Source of the DNA: Dyadobacter frigoris
Lineage (GTDB): Bacteria; Bacteroidota; Bacteroidia; Cytophagales; Spirosomataceae
DNA length: 64,000 nt
Assembly: GCF_005280585.1 (NCBI RefSeq)
Contig: NZ_SZVO01000001.1
Span: forward strand, 682,001 to 746,000
Direction: 5' to 3'
Position 1 is the stretch's first letter, and each line of letters starts with the position of its first letter. Shown piece by piece: positions 53,601 to 61,440 of this stretch. Both the position numbers and the translations under genes were made by a program. Below the pieces are notes generated by a model, which did not search any database, had not been told where the DNA came from, and saw nothing but the letters and a program-made list of their open reading frames with translations.

Positions 53601-54974
53601 AGGAATCGCAACATTCATAGCCGTATCCAAAGTACCCAACCCGCGACTGGATGATTCCCAGGCATTGCGGTTCATGGTACTGGAAATGGCCTGGATAATC
53701 GGCACATTCAGCTGACTTAATGCTTTTTCTGCACCGGTATTGTCAGAACCTGCTTTTTGAATATCGGTAATCGCAAGCGAAAGCGTATTAACCAAAACAT
53801 CAATCTGAACACCATTTTCACCGTTGAAAAACTGGAAAGCAACAGGTTGCCCGGAAACCGGATCGGTCACTTTGAGCGATGAGGTGAAAATGGGTAAAAC
53901 ATTCATATCCCGATCTTCCAAAGCAGCGACCATCGCGTCAATAAAAGCAGTATTTCCACTCGTCCAGTGCGAGCGGTAAAAGGTAATTCCGGCTGTCGGC
54001 TGGTCTGGATTATATCGTTTAAGCCAATCAGAAAGATCAGCGTTTTCGGGAAGTTCCGGGTGATAAATGCCATGTTCGGGCAAGGTAACCGGCGTTTCGG
54101 AGCCAAAACCTGTCATCAATAAATGATCGGAAAGGTAATAAAGCAGCGAACTGAAATTGGTATAACCGCCGGCTTGAAGATATAACATCGCATCATGCAA
54201 AATCGCTGGCGAAACCGTAGAAGCAGCTGCAAAATCAGGATTTAAATCACCCGTTCCGCTGACGACAATAAGATGCTGCCCGTTTTTCTTAGCACGATTG
54301 ATCAATTCATTAAACCCCGGAATAGCACTAGGCCGACCGAGAATCCTGAGAATAATAATTTGCGCCGCCGCAATTTCACCATCGAGCAACTGCTCCATCT
54401 GCGCTTCGCTTTTCACGGCCATCAGGTTAATGCCTAATGTTTTCGGGAAATCATCAGGCAAATCCTGGATGGTTCGGTGCAGTGTTAACAGATCAGTATC
54501 CGCATGGGTAAGGAAGACAATTCCTTCCGTCGGCATAGGCGTTTGCCCGATTTTTGTGGAAGCTTCGGAGCCTTTCCAGGTATAAAATTGAAATACATTT
54601 TCAGATAATTCTGCTGGCGGAACGAGGAAACGATCGGCCGCGATCATGCTGTCGATATAATCAAAAATAGCAATAATCTGCCAGTCGCTGTTCACCGAAT
54701 GAAACCATACAGAATTCCCGTCAAACAAAAGCGTAACCACATTTGCCAAAGTGCACGGACCCAGGCAACCACCTTTGGTCATATGCACCACATTCCGCAT
54801 TTTCCGGCGCAGCCACTCACTTTTGTACAATTCAACTGGAATAGGCGCATACCCGCGATCCACGCGACCGCAGCAGCAAGCGTTGTAACAATAAGACAAA
54901 TGTCCCCGGCGCTGTACAAGATTGATGGCTTTCCCGTCTGCGCGGGTGATACGTTGGCGTTTAATTTCTGACAT
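50682..54974 (-). CDS. cobN: Cobaltochelatase large subunit CobN with N-terminal ferredoxin-like domain
   Basis: A 1430-residue CobN/BchH-family protein. The bulk (from about residue 130) is CobN: [37 protein letters not shown] and [17 protein letters not shown] are family hallmarks. It inserts Co2+ into hydrogenobyrinic acid a,c-diamide together with CobS and CobT, which are not in this window. Residues 1-110 are additional: [18 protein letters not shown] and [14 protein letters not shown] carry six Cys (29, 33, 34, 35, 70, 74) as in thioredoxin-like [2Fe-2S] ferredoxins. The gene is richer in G+C than the island on its other side. Confidence 0.9.
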   Translation of the reverse strand: [1430 protein letters not shown]

Positions 54975-55043
54975 AAGTTTTCAGGCGTTGGCTATTAGCG
55001 GTTAGCTTTTAGTGTGGCCGTTAACGTGTTTTTTAATAAAAAG

Positions 55044-55067
55044 AAAGACTCCGGGGTGGGAGTCTTT
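55044..55067 (-). terminator. Terminator after the rpn gene
   Basis: AAAGACTCC (55044-55052) pairs with GGAGTCTTT (55059-55067). Read on the minus strand a T-rich tract follows, so the hairpin ends the rpn transcript (stop at 55104) and leaves cobN to its own promoter. Confidence 0.75.
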
Positions 55068-56112
55068 TTAGGTTGGTGGTGTGTAAGGTGTTTTATTTAA
55101 AAATTACTTTGCCATGGTTTTAACACTTTCAACAAAAGCTTCAGAAGCATTAGCAAGAACTGCAATTTGGGAAGTAGTAAAACTGTCGGTTGCCAAAAGA
55201 TTTTTAATAAATGAAATTTGTGCCATTTCAAAACCTTTTTCAACTCCTTCGTCCAGGCCTTCAAGACGACCTTCTTGTTTGCCTTTTGCAATACCCTCTT
55301 TCTTCGCCTTATCGAGTACCATTTCTCTTATTCCCATACTTTTTTGATTTCCGGTTAGCTCTCCGATTTCTTTATCAAATTTAACATTATATCCTTGATC
55401 TGCAAAGGTTATGTAACGTTGCAGAAAGATCAGCAGATCATCTATTTTCTTCTTTGAAATTTTCCGTTTGAGTAAATTTTTTGCCAGCGAATATTTAAGA
55501 TCAAACAAACTTTCATCATCCAGCTTTTTCTTTTTTAACGCCAGTAATACCGTTAATACAACGATTGCAAATGGATTTTCATTTTCAATCAGCGCCACTT
55601 CATCTTGCTCTATAACTTTATATGTGTTGAATTTATAAATAATTTTCGAGCCGAGATATTTATATTCATAAACACCAGGATGAAATTTCTTGTTCGCATC
55701 TGTGAAAATGGCGATGGCTGTTACCGGCTTTCCATACTTGTCGAGAATGCGATAAAAATAGGTGAACATCCGTTTGGCAAAATCCTTATCATCATATCCC
55801 TGCACTTCAATATGTACTAAAATCCAGTCTTCCTCTCCGGTTTTGGTAAAAACTTTCACAAGCTTATCCACAAACTTCGGCGCTTCTATTTCTTCTGTTG
55901 GGAAAAGTTGTTCGAGTTCTTTATCTAAAAACTGAAAGCCTCTTTCTAAGTCGAAGAGCTCTTCTGCGTCTTCGAAGAAAAATTTTAAAAAATCATCGCA
56001 GATATTTTCGAGTATTCCTTTCCATAGATTCTGTGTTGATTACCTATTAAAAATTTAAATTTTTCATACCTTTATTCTTGAAGGCGGTCCAGAGGCAGCC
56101 AGTATAGCATGC

Positions 56113-57162
56113 TCATGCCTTTGGTGCTGACATGCTATTTTTTTGTTCTACCTTTTTGCTTTCGTATGATTTGTCATAGCTTGCCTTGGTCTTAAATAAG
56201 GTGTACGCCAGTTCCAATAATTTCCTCTGGACAGCTATCAAGGCCTTCATCTTTATACCCTGTTTACTGACGATCCTTACATACATATTTTTGAAATTAT
56301 CGTCCCATTTCACTGCACTCATTGATGGTAAATACATCGCTTTCCTAAGGCTTCGGTTTCCTTTTTTTGATATTCTTGGTTTGCCTTTCACCGAGGTCCC
56401 TGATTGTTTTTCTTTGACGTCAAAGCCCGCATAACTGGTGAGCTGCTTCTTATTTCGTATCAATTCAAAACCATTTGTTTCTCCCAAAATAATTGCAGCC
56501 GTCAATTCTCCTACCCCTGGAATACTACTGATAATTTCCACTTCTTTTTTGAGCTCAGCATCCCGATTAACAACCTGCTCTATATCTTCTTTAATTTCTC
56601 TCTCCTGACTACTAAGAAACTTAATCCGCTCCTTCAAGCGCTCCAAACTCCGCTCATGTGGCTCTGCTTCCTGAGATTCCGCATGTAGCTGATTTTTTAC
56701 CATTGATCGCTCTAAAACCACCTGATCTCGCTCTCTGGTAAGTTGCTGAAGGCTTTTATAAGTTTTTTTAGGACGTTTCCAATTATCTAGCTTTCGCTCC
56801 AACCCAAACCTGGTTATGGCCTCCGAACAACTTTTGTCTGTAACCGTTTTAACATCCAGAGTCCTGATGTAATTACTGATCTTGTTGGGTAAAACAATAC
56901 TTAAACAGTAACCATGATCATCCAGAAAATAAGCAAATTTCTGATGATAGACACCAGTGGCCTCCATCACAAACCGAACTTCTGTATCAGGATTTGTCAA
57001 CTTTTGAACCCATGTCAACAAGGAAGAAAAGCCCTTTTCTGTGTTACTAAAAACTTTATAAGCATACAACTCAATGCTTAAATCTGCCAGCAACCGACCT
57101 AACGTGACCACGAGCTCCTTCTGTGCTACATCTACTCCCAATACTTGTTTTAAAGTGTTCAT
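56113..57162 (-). CDS. IS110-family DEDD transposase
   Basis: A 349-residue transposase from MNTLKQVLGVDVAQKE (start at 57162; an in-frame ATG eight codons upstream exists). The RuvC-like part has VLGVDVAQK (Asp), VMEATGVYHQKFA (Glu) and VKTVTDKSCSEAI (Asp), followed by the coiled coil with TRERDQVVLE. The C-terminal Tnp20 domain shows ISSIPGVGELTAAIILGE, LTSYAGFDVKEKQSG and GNRSLRKAMYLPS, including the conserved Ser region. The protein appears intact, so the element could still be active. Confidence 0.9.
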   Translation of the reverse strand: MNTLKQVLGVDVAQKELVVTLGRLLADLSIELYAYKVFSNTEKGFSSLLTWVQKLTNPDTEVRFVMEATGVYHQKFAYFLDDHGYCLSIVLPNKISNYIRTLDVKTVTDKSCSEAITRFGLERKLDNWKRPKKTYKSLQQLTRERDQVVLERSMVKNQLHAESQEAEPHERSLERLKERIKFLSSQEREIKEDIEQVVNRDAELKKEVEIISSIPGVGELTAAIILGETNGFELIRNKKQLTSYAGFDVKEKQSGTSVKGKPRISKKGNRSLRKAMYLPSMSAVKWDDNFKNMYVRIVSKQGIKMKALIAVQRKLLELAYTLFKTKASYDKSYESKKVEQKNSMSAPKA

Positions 57163-57189
57163 CGTTCTAATGTTAATAGTTAACATAAA

Positions 57190-57413
57190 GTGATGAATCT
57201 CCCACAGTCTTGTCTCCTGGTTGGATATTCTGAATATTGAGTTATACTCAATTCCTTACATTCTGTTCAGACTCGAAAAGATAAAAAAAGATGAGGCAAT
57301 TTCTATGGAACAATATACTTCATGAGTTATTGAGTGTGTCATCTACTCTCATCTTTTTATCACTTTATCTTACAAATTTAACTTTTATCCTTCGACTGAA
57401 TTAATTTTGTAAA
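57190..57413 (-). ncRNA. Bridge RNA of the IS110 element (candidate)
   Basis: This is the non-coding region upstream of the transposase. Transcribed on the minus strand it reads, in order: AGATGACACACTC (57344-57332), matching the left target flank AGACGACACACTC at 57431-57419 with one change that keeps a G-U pair; a hairpin with CAATA/TATTG; then TTCCATAG (57310-57303), complementary to the right target CTATGGAA at 56027-56020; later ACAGAAT (57266-57260), identical to the element's own right end next to the core (56034-56028). This is the target-loop-before-donor-loop order described for IS621. RNA ends are not defined. Confidence 0.7.
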
Positions 57414-57463
57414 CATAGGAGTGTGTCGTCTTTATTCATTTTTAAGTTTAGATGTGTGTGATT

Positions 57464-57568
57464 TTTCACGCAAAGCAAAAAAGCGGACGCCGCGCCGATA
57501 AAACGCTAAGTCCGCAAAGGGAAATCTTAGCGTGCTTTGCTTTTTTTTCTTACCTGCTTTGCGTGAAA
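57464..57568. repeat. Imperfect palindromic repeat overlapping the cbiA 3' end
   Basis: TTTCACGCAAAGCA (57464-57477) and TGCTTTGCGTGAAA (57555-57568) form a perfect 14-bp inverted repeat, with inner ACGCTAAG/CTTAGCGT (57503-57510, 57526-57533). The outer right arm encodes the final residues of CbiA (FTQSR) before the stop at 57550. Confidence 0.65.
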
Positions 57569-58884
57569 TTTTCCAATAAGTATTCAATGAAGCTACGATT
57601 TTCTCCCCAATACAAATGCACATAAGAAGCAAACGTATTCAGTTTTCGGAAAAGCTGTGTTTCCACCTCAATTCCTTTAGCATTTTTAATAATGACAGAT
57701 TCAGCACGCAAAGTATTTTTCACAAACCGGGAATAATGAAATTCATGTCCTTTCATTTCCAAATTATTCCATTGAACTATCCGGTATCCTAATGTCAATT
57801 TCGAATTTTCCATGGAAGTTGTGCAATCCAGAATCCCGGTCATTCGGAAATTGATACCTTCGGAAGTAATAATTTCATTCCCCAAATACATCAAACCTCC
57901 ACACTCCGCAAAAGTCAATCCGCCCTTAAAACAATACGATTGAATACTTTCAAGCATTGATTTATTTGCGCGTAAGACTTTCCCAAACAATTCAGGATAA
58001 CCGCCAGGCAGGTATAAGAAATCCGTTTCAGGAAGTATCTTATCATGCATTGGACTAAAAAACGTAACCTCGCCGAAAGAAGAAAGTACTTCAATATTTT
58101 GATGATAAGTAAAAGTGAAAGCCTCATCCCGGGCGATAGCTATTTTATATTTTTTAGCTAAAACAGGATTTTTAGATACGGCTATTGATTCTGTTTTGGG
58201 AAGAATTTCTCTTGTTGAAATTTCCAGTAACCGATCAATATTTATCGTTTTTGGGATTTCTTCGGCCAGTTTTTCGATAATAATTTCATAATCTGTTTCG
58301 GCAGAAATATGTAATCCTAAATGTCGTGACGGAATCGATAATGCTTCATTTTTTGGTAAATAACCAAGTGCTTCAATACCAACTTCTTCACAAGCTTCCT
58401 GTAAAAACCGGTAATGCGAAGCGGTGCTGACAAAGTTGAAAATCGCGCCAACGACACGAATTTTATTATAGAAATTTTTGAAACCATAAAGCAAAGGCGC
58501 CGCGGAATACGCCATCGACTTAGCATTGATTACCAGAATCACCGGAATATCCAGTAACTCCGCAATCGCCGCGCTGCTTCCCTTCATTTTATCAGCACCA
58601 TCAAAAAGTCCCATAACACCTTCTGTCACCGAAACATCAGCCGTCTCAGAATACTGTTCATAAATATCCCGGACATGCGCTTCGGAAGCCATGAAAGTAT
58701 CCATATTTATTCCCGGATTTCCTGATGCGGTTGTATGGTGTTGTGTATCAATATAATCCGGCCCGCATTTGAATGGCTGCACACTCAATCCTCGATTTTT
58801 CAAAGCCCGCAAAAGGCCGAGGGTAAGGGTGGTCTTACCGGAATTACTGGAAGGAGCTGAAATGAGAAAATGAGAACTTTGCAT
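57550..58884 (-). CDS. cbiA: Cobyrinate / hydrogenobyrinate a,c-diamide synthase
   Basis: A 444-residue glutamine-dependent amidotransferase. N-terminal P-loop ATPase: SAPSSNSGKTTLTLGLLRAL, then KCGPDYIDTQHH, and VTEGVMGLFDGAD with the conserved Asp. The C-terminal class I glutaminase has YLPGGYPELFGK and LTFAECGGLMYLG, holding the nucleophilic Cys, plus KGHEFHYSRF with the catalytic His/Glu triad partner. It amidates carboxyls a and c of the corrin ring; with CobN present (aerobic cobalt insertion) the substrate is likely hydrogenobyrinic acid. It belongs with cobN functionally, but the disrupted rpn gene and repeats lie between. Confidence 0.88.
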   Translation of the reverse strand: MQSSHFLISAPSSNSGKTTLTLGLLRALKNRGLSVQPFKCGPDYIDTQHHTTASGNPGINMDTFMASEAHVRDIYEQYSETADVSVTEGVMGLFDGADKMKGSSAAIAELLDIPVILVINAKSMAYSAAPLLYGFKNFYNKIRVVGAIFNFVSTASHYRFLQEACEEVGIEALGYLPKNEALSIPSRHLGLHISAETDYEIIIEKLAEEIPKTINIDRLLEISTREILPKTESIAVSKNPVLAKKYKIAIARDEAFTFTYHQNIEVLSSFGEVTFFSPMHDKILPETDFLYLPGGYPELFGKVLRANKSMLESIQSYCFKGGLTFAECGGLMYLGNEIITSEGINFRMTGILDCTTSMENSKLTLGYRIVQWNNLEMKGHEFHYSRFVKNTLRAESVIIKNAKGIEVETQLFRKLNTFASYVHLYWGENRSFIEYLLENFTQSR

Positions 58885-58891
58885 GTTTTTT

Positions 58892-59019
58892 GGTTACACA
58901 GAGGGCCACGGAGAAAAGGAGAGGTACACATAGTAAATAGAAGATACAGAGAGGTTTTATTGGAGAAAAAGAAAAACTCTGTGCCCCCTCTTTTTAACTC
59001 TGTGAATCTCTGTGTAACC
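58892..59019. repeat. Palindromic CACAGAG-type intergenic repeat (128 bp)
   Basis: GGTTACACAGAG (58892-58903) and CTCTGTGTAACC (59008-59019) are perfect 12-bp inverted ends; the interior repeats CACAGAG/CACGGAG and CTCTGTG motifs. It fills nearly the whole gap between the cbiA start and the peptidase stop, as a MITE-like or REP-type unit. Confidence 0.6.
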
Positions 59020-59029
59020 TATCCAATAC

Positions 59030-60904
59030 CTATTTTAGGACGGGCAATATTACGTTGCTGCTGTTTTTTAGGTCGTGGTGGACGGTGATTTTGGCGGATT
59101 GGAAATCGGATTCGTTGGCTTCGAATATGTTAATAAATTTTTGTGGGTTACGATCAACCAGGGGGAACCAGCTGCTTTGGATTTGTACCATCACGCGGTG
59201 ACCCTTTTTGAATGTATGCGCCACTTCATTTAGTTTGAAAGATACTTTTTCAACCTTATCCTTTACAAACGGTTCCGGTTTTGAAAAACTGTTACGGAAT
59301 TTTCCACGGAAGACTTCTGCACGCACCATTTGTTGATAACCGCTCATATCCAATGGTTTAGGTTGTCCGCGTTGTACTTGTGCGGGCAAACTATCCGGCC
59401 AGACATCAATTACTTTTACCACAAAATCAGCATCTGTTCCGGTGATTGATACAAAAAGATTTGCTGTTATTTCGCCTGTCAAAGTCAGATCAGAGGTTAA
59501 AGAATCCGTTTGAAAATAGATCACATCCGGGCGGCGCGAAGCAAAACGCTGATCTTCGGCCATGTATTTATTATTTCTGTCGCCGCTGATTTCGTTGGTA
59601 TAAGGAACAGGTTTGGCAGGATCGCTTGTGTATTCGGTAACTGCTTTTGCAGTTTTGGGTTTATCCGAAGAAAGTTTTCCTTTCGGGTGAAAATAGAATG
59701 TTTCCGGCTGACTGTTTTTCGGGGGCCAGACATCATAATTTTTCCACTGATTAGAACCCGTTTCAAAAACGGTCGCTTCTGCCTGGTTAAATTCACCTTT
59801 ATCTTTCAAATAAAAATTGAAAAACCTGGTTTCGATTTCATTTTGATAATATTGGTTTAAATCAGCGCCAAACTGATAATCTGCAAACGATTTCCAACTT
59901 GGTGAAGCCCAGCCGCCGTGCGTCCACGGACCCATAACCAATCTCGTATTATTGTTCGGAGATTGTTTTTCAATTGCAGAATAGGTTTTTAAAGCACCGT
60001 ACAGATCTTCCGCATCAAACCATCCGCCAACAACCATCACCGCAGGTTTGATATTATTCAAATGCTTTTTGATATTTCTGGATTGCCAGAATTCGTCGTA
60101 AGTATCGTGGGAAGTAACTTGCCGCCAAACACTATTTGGATCTGAGAAAAAGGTATTCGTATTTGTCTTTTTCAACGGACCGAAATCCAGGAAATATTGA
60201 TAAGCATCACTGAAATCTGCATTGAAAAACGGTTTATAACTTTCTCCGTTTTCACTTTTCGGACCATCAAAATGGCTGTAAAAACCGAAATTATCCATCA
60301 GGAAAAATGCTCCGTTGTGGTTGCAGTCGTCTCCCAAAAATTCATCTGACATCGGTGCTTGCGGCGAAACAGCTTTCAAAGCCGGGTGAGCATCAGGCAA
60401 TGCCGCCGAGGAATAATATCCTGGAAAGGAAATTCCATAAATCCCAACTTTGCCATTGGAAGCCGTATTTTTCAAAAGCCATTCAATCGTGTCATAGGTA
60501 TCGCTGGATTCATCGACATCCTGTTTCGTTTTTTTATTATCAATAGCGGGTGTCATTTCCCTAAAGTTTCCTTCGCTTTTATAACGTCCCCGTGCATCCT
60601 GGTAAACAAAAATGTATTTTTCTTTCATCAGAACACCATTCGGTCCGATACGTGGACGGTAGTTATTTACACCATAAGGGCGACAGGAATAGGGCGTCCT
60701 TTGCATCAGGATCGGATATTTTTCGTCGTTATCACGAGGCGTGTAAATGGCAGTATATAACTTCACGCCATCCCGCATTTCAATGAATTGTTCTGTTTTT
60801 TGATAGTTTTTCCTAACCCAGCCCGTGTCTGGCATCGCTGCATTTTGGGCCTCAGAGAGAAGCGGAAATAAAAATAAGAGCAGGTAAATAAATCTGTGCT
60901 TCAT
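59030..60904 (-). CDS. CocE/NonD-family (S15-like) hydrolase, exported
   Basis: A 624-residue enzyme with signal peptide MKHRFIYLLLFLFPLLSEA. The alpha/beta hydrolase core has MRDGVKLYTAIYTP, VYQDARGRYKSEG and GISFPGYYSSAALPDAHP, with Ser in G-x-S. The C-terminal jelly-roll domain (LTGEITANLFVSITGTDADFVVKVIDVWP, abbreviated) with FKKGHRVMVQIQSSWFPLVDRNP is typical of CocE/X-Pro dipeptidyl-peptidase relatives. Substrates in the family include acyl esters, glutaryl-cephalosporins and Xaa-Pro peptides. It has no evident link to cobalamin. Confidence 0.85.
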   Translation of the reverse strand: MKHRFIYLLLFLFPLLSEAQNAAMPDTGWVRKNYQKTEQFIEMRDGVKLYTAIYTPRDNDEKYPILMQRTPYSCRPYGVNNYRPRIGPNGVLMKEKYIFVYQDARGRYKSEGNFREMTPAIDNKKTKQDVDESSDTYDTIEWLLKNTASNGKVGIYGISFPGYYSSAALPDAHPALKAVSPQAPMSDEFLGDDCNHNGAFFLMDNFGFYSHFDGPKSENGESYKPFFNADFSDAYQYFLDFGPLKKTNTNTFFSDPNSVWRQVTSHDTYDEFWQSRNIKKHLNNIKPAVMVVGGWFDAEDLYGALKTYSAIEKQSPNNNTRLVMGPWTHGGWASPSWKSFADYQFGADLNQYYQNEIETRFFNFYLKDKGEFNQAEATVFETGSNQWKNYDVWPPKNSQPETFYFHPKGKLSSDKPKTAKAVTEYTSDPAKPVPYTNEISGDRNNKYMAEDQRFASRRPDVIYFQTDSLTSDLTLTGEITANLFVSITGTDADFVVKVIDVWPDSLPAQVQRGQPKPLDMSGYQQMVRAEVFRGKFRNSFSKPEPFVKDKVEKVSFKLNEVAHTFKKGHRVMVQIQSSWFPLVDRNPQKFINIFEANESDFQSAKITVHHDLKNSSNVILPVLK

Positions 60905-61027
60905 AGGAGTCGGCGAATGGCGTTAGTGATAGTCTAAGGCAAAAATACATCAAGAATCGGGTTTGTCAGTATGGTCTGATTTTAAAGTAGAAGCAAAATA
61001 ATTTAATCACCTAATAAATTTAATAGT

Positions 61028-61310
61028 AAGTTTGCAGCCGTTAAGTGGTGTGTGAAGCAAAATTTGCCGAGCACTTAAAAGGGAATCCGGTGAAAATCCG
61101 GAGTAGTACCCGCTGCTGTAAGTTCACTAAAAAGTCACAACATTTTTGCCACTGGGGGAATAATGTTGAATGATAGAATTGGTGAATGAGTGAATGATGG
61201 AGTGAGCCAGATCTCAGTTTTTCCACCATTCTATCATTCACTCATTCAAAATTCAGCATTGGACCGGGAAGGCGTTGTTTGATTGAACGAGCCAGAAGAC
61301 CTGCCATATA
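61028..61310 (+). ncRNA. Cobalamin riboswitch
   Basis: The conserved core is readable: GGGAATCCGGTGAAAATCC followed by GGAGTAGTACCCGCTGCTGTAAG (61081-61123, split here), CCACTGGG near 61149, GGGAAGGC at 61266-61273, and GAGCCAGAAGACCTGCC at 61290-61306, the B12 box. Between CACTGGG and GGGAAGG lies a large hairpin arm (about 61160-61260) whose TGAATGAGTGAATGAT pairs with ATCATTCACTCATTCA. It controls the permease and, perhaps, the receptor downstream; a terminator follows at 61414. Exact 5' end uncertain. Confidence 0.9.
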
Positions 61311-61413
61311 ACATCATATTCGGAATGCTTTCGGGAAAAAGGGCGTGAAGTTACTGGTTTGGCAGCGTTGTTTTGTTGCCAGGTTGCTTCGTATTGCATT
61401 TTCCATAAAGTTG

Positions 61414-61440
61414 CCCGTTTATGTCTGAGACGGGATTTTT
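61414..61440 (+). terminator. Riboswitch expression platform terminator
   Basis: CCCGTTT (61414-61420) pairs with AGACGGG (61428-61434, one G-U), followed by ATTTTT. An ATG (61421) lies in the loop, so it is not a good start for the permease gene. Binding of cobalamin would favour this stop, as in other transcriptional B12 switches. Confidence 0.75.

Larger units (their letters stand above)
56028..57418 (-). mobile_element. IS110-family insertion sequence (about 1391 bp) inserted in the rpn gene
   Basis: The element is bounded by CATAG (56023-56027 and 57414-57418; CTATG on the minus strand), of which one copy belongs to the target. IS110 elements have no long terminal inverted repeats and recombine at a short core, here including CT. 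It carries one DEDD transposase gene and a 227-bp non-coding part ahead of it, the layout of the IS110 (not IS1111) group. It appears complete. Confidence 0.82.
55104..57439 (-). pseudogene. Rpn-family PD-(D/E)XK nuclease gene, split by an IS110 element
   Basis: The original gene begins at ATG 57439 with seven codons (MNKDDTL), then breaks at CTATG (57414-57418). The reading frame resumes on the far side of the insertion at 56027 with LWKGILENICDDFLKFFFEDAEELF and runs to the stop at 55104. Joining the halves over one CTATG restores an unbroken frame of 314 residues. The nuclease motifs lie in the second part: DKLVKVFTKTGEEDWILVHIEVQG and RMFTYFYRILDKYGKPV, as in the RpnA/PDDEXK_2 family. In the remaining 3' part no ATG precedes GTG at 55871. 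The insertion most likely inactivated the gene. Confidence 0.8.

Noticed and set aside
57432..57632. 66-codon minus-strand frame upstream of the rpn start
   Set aside because: It runs through the palindromic repeat and the end of cbiA in another frame; a shadow only.
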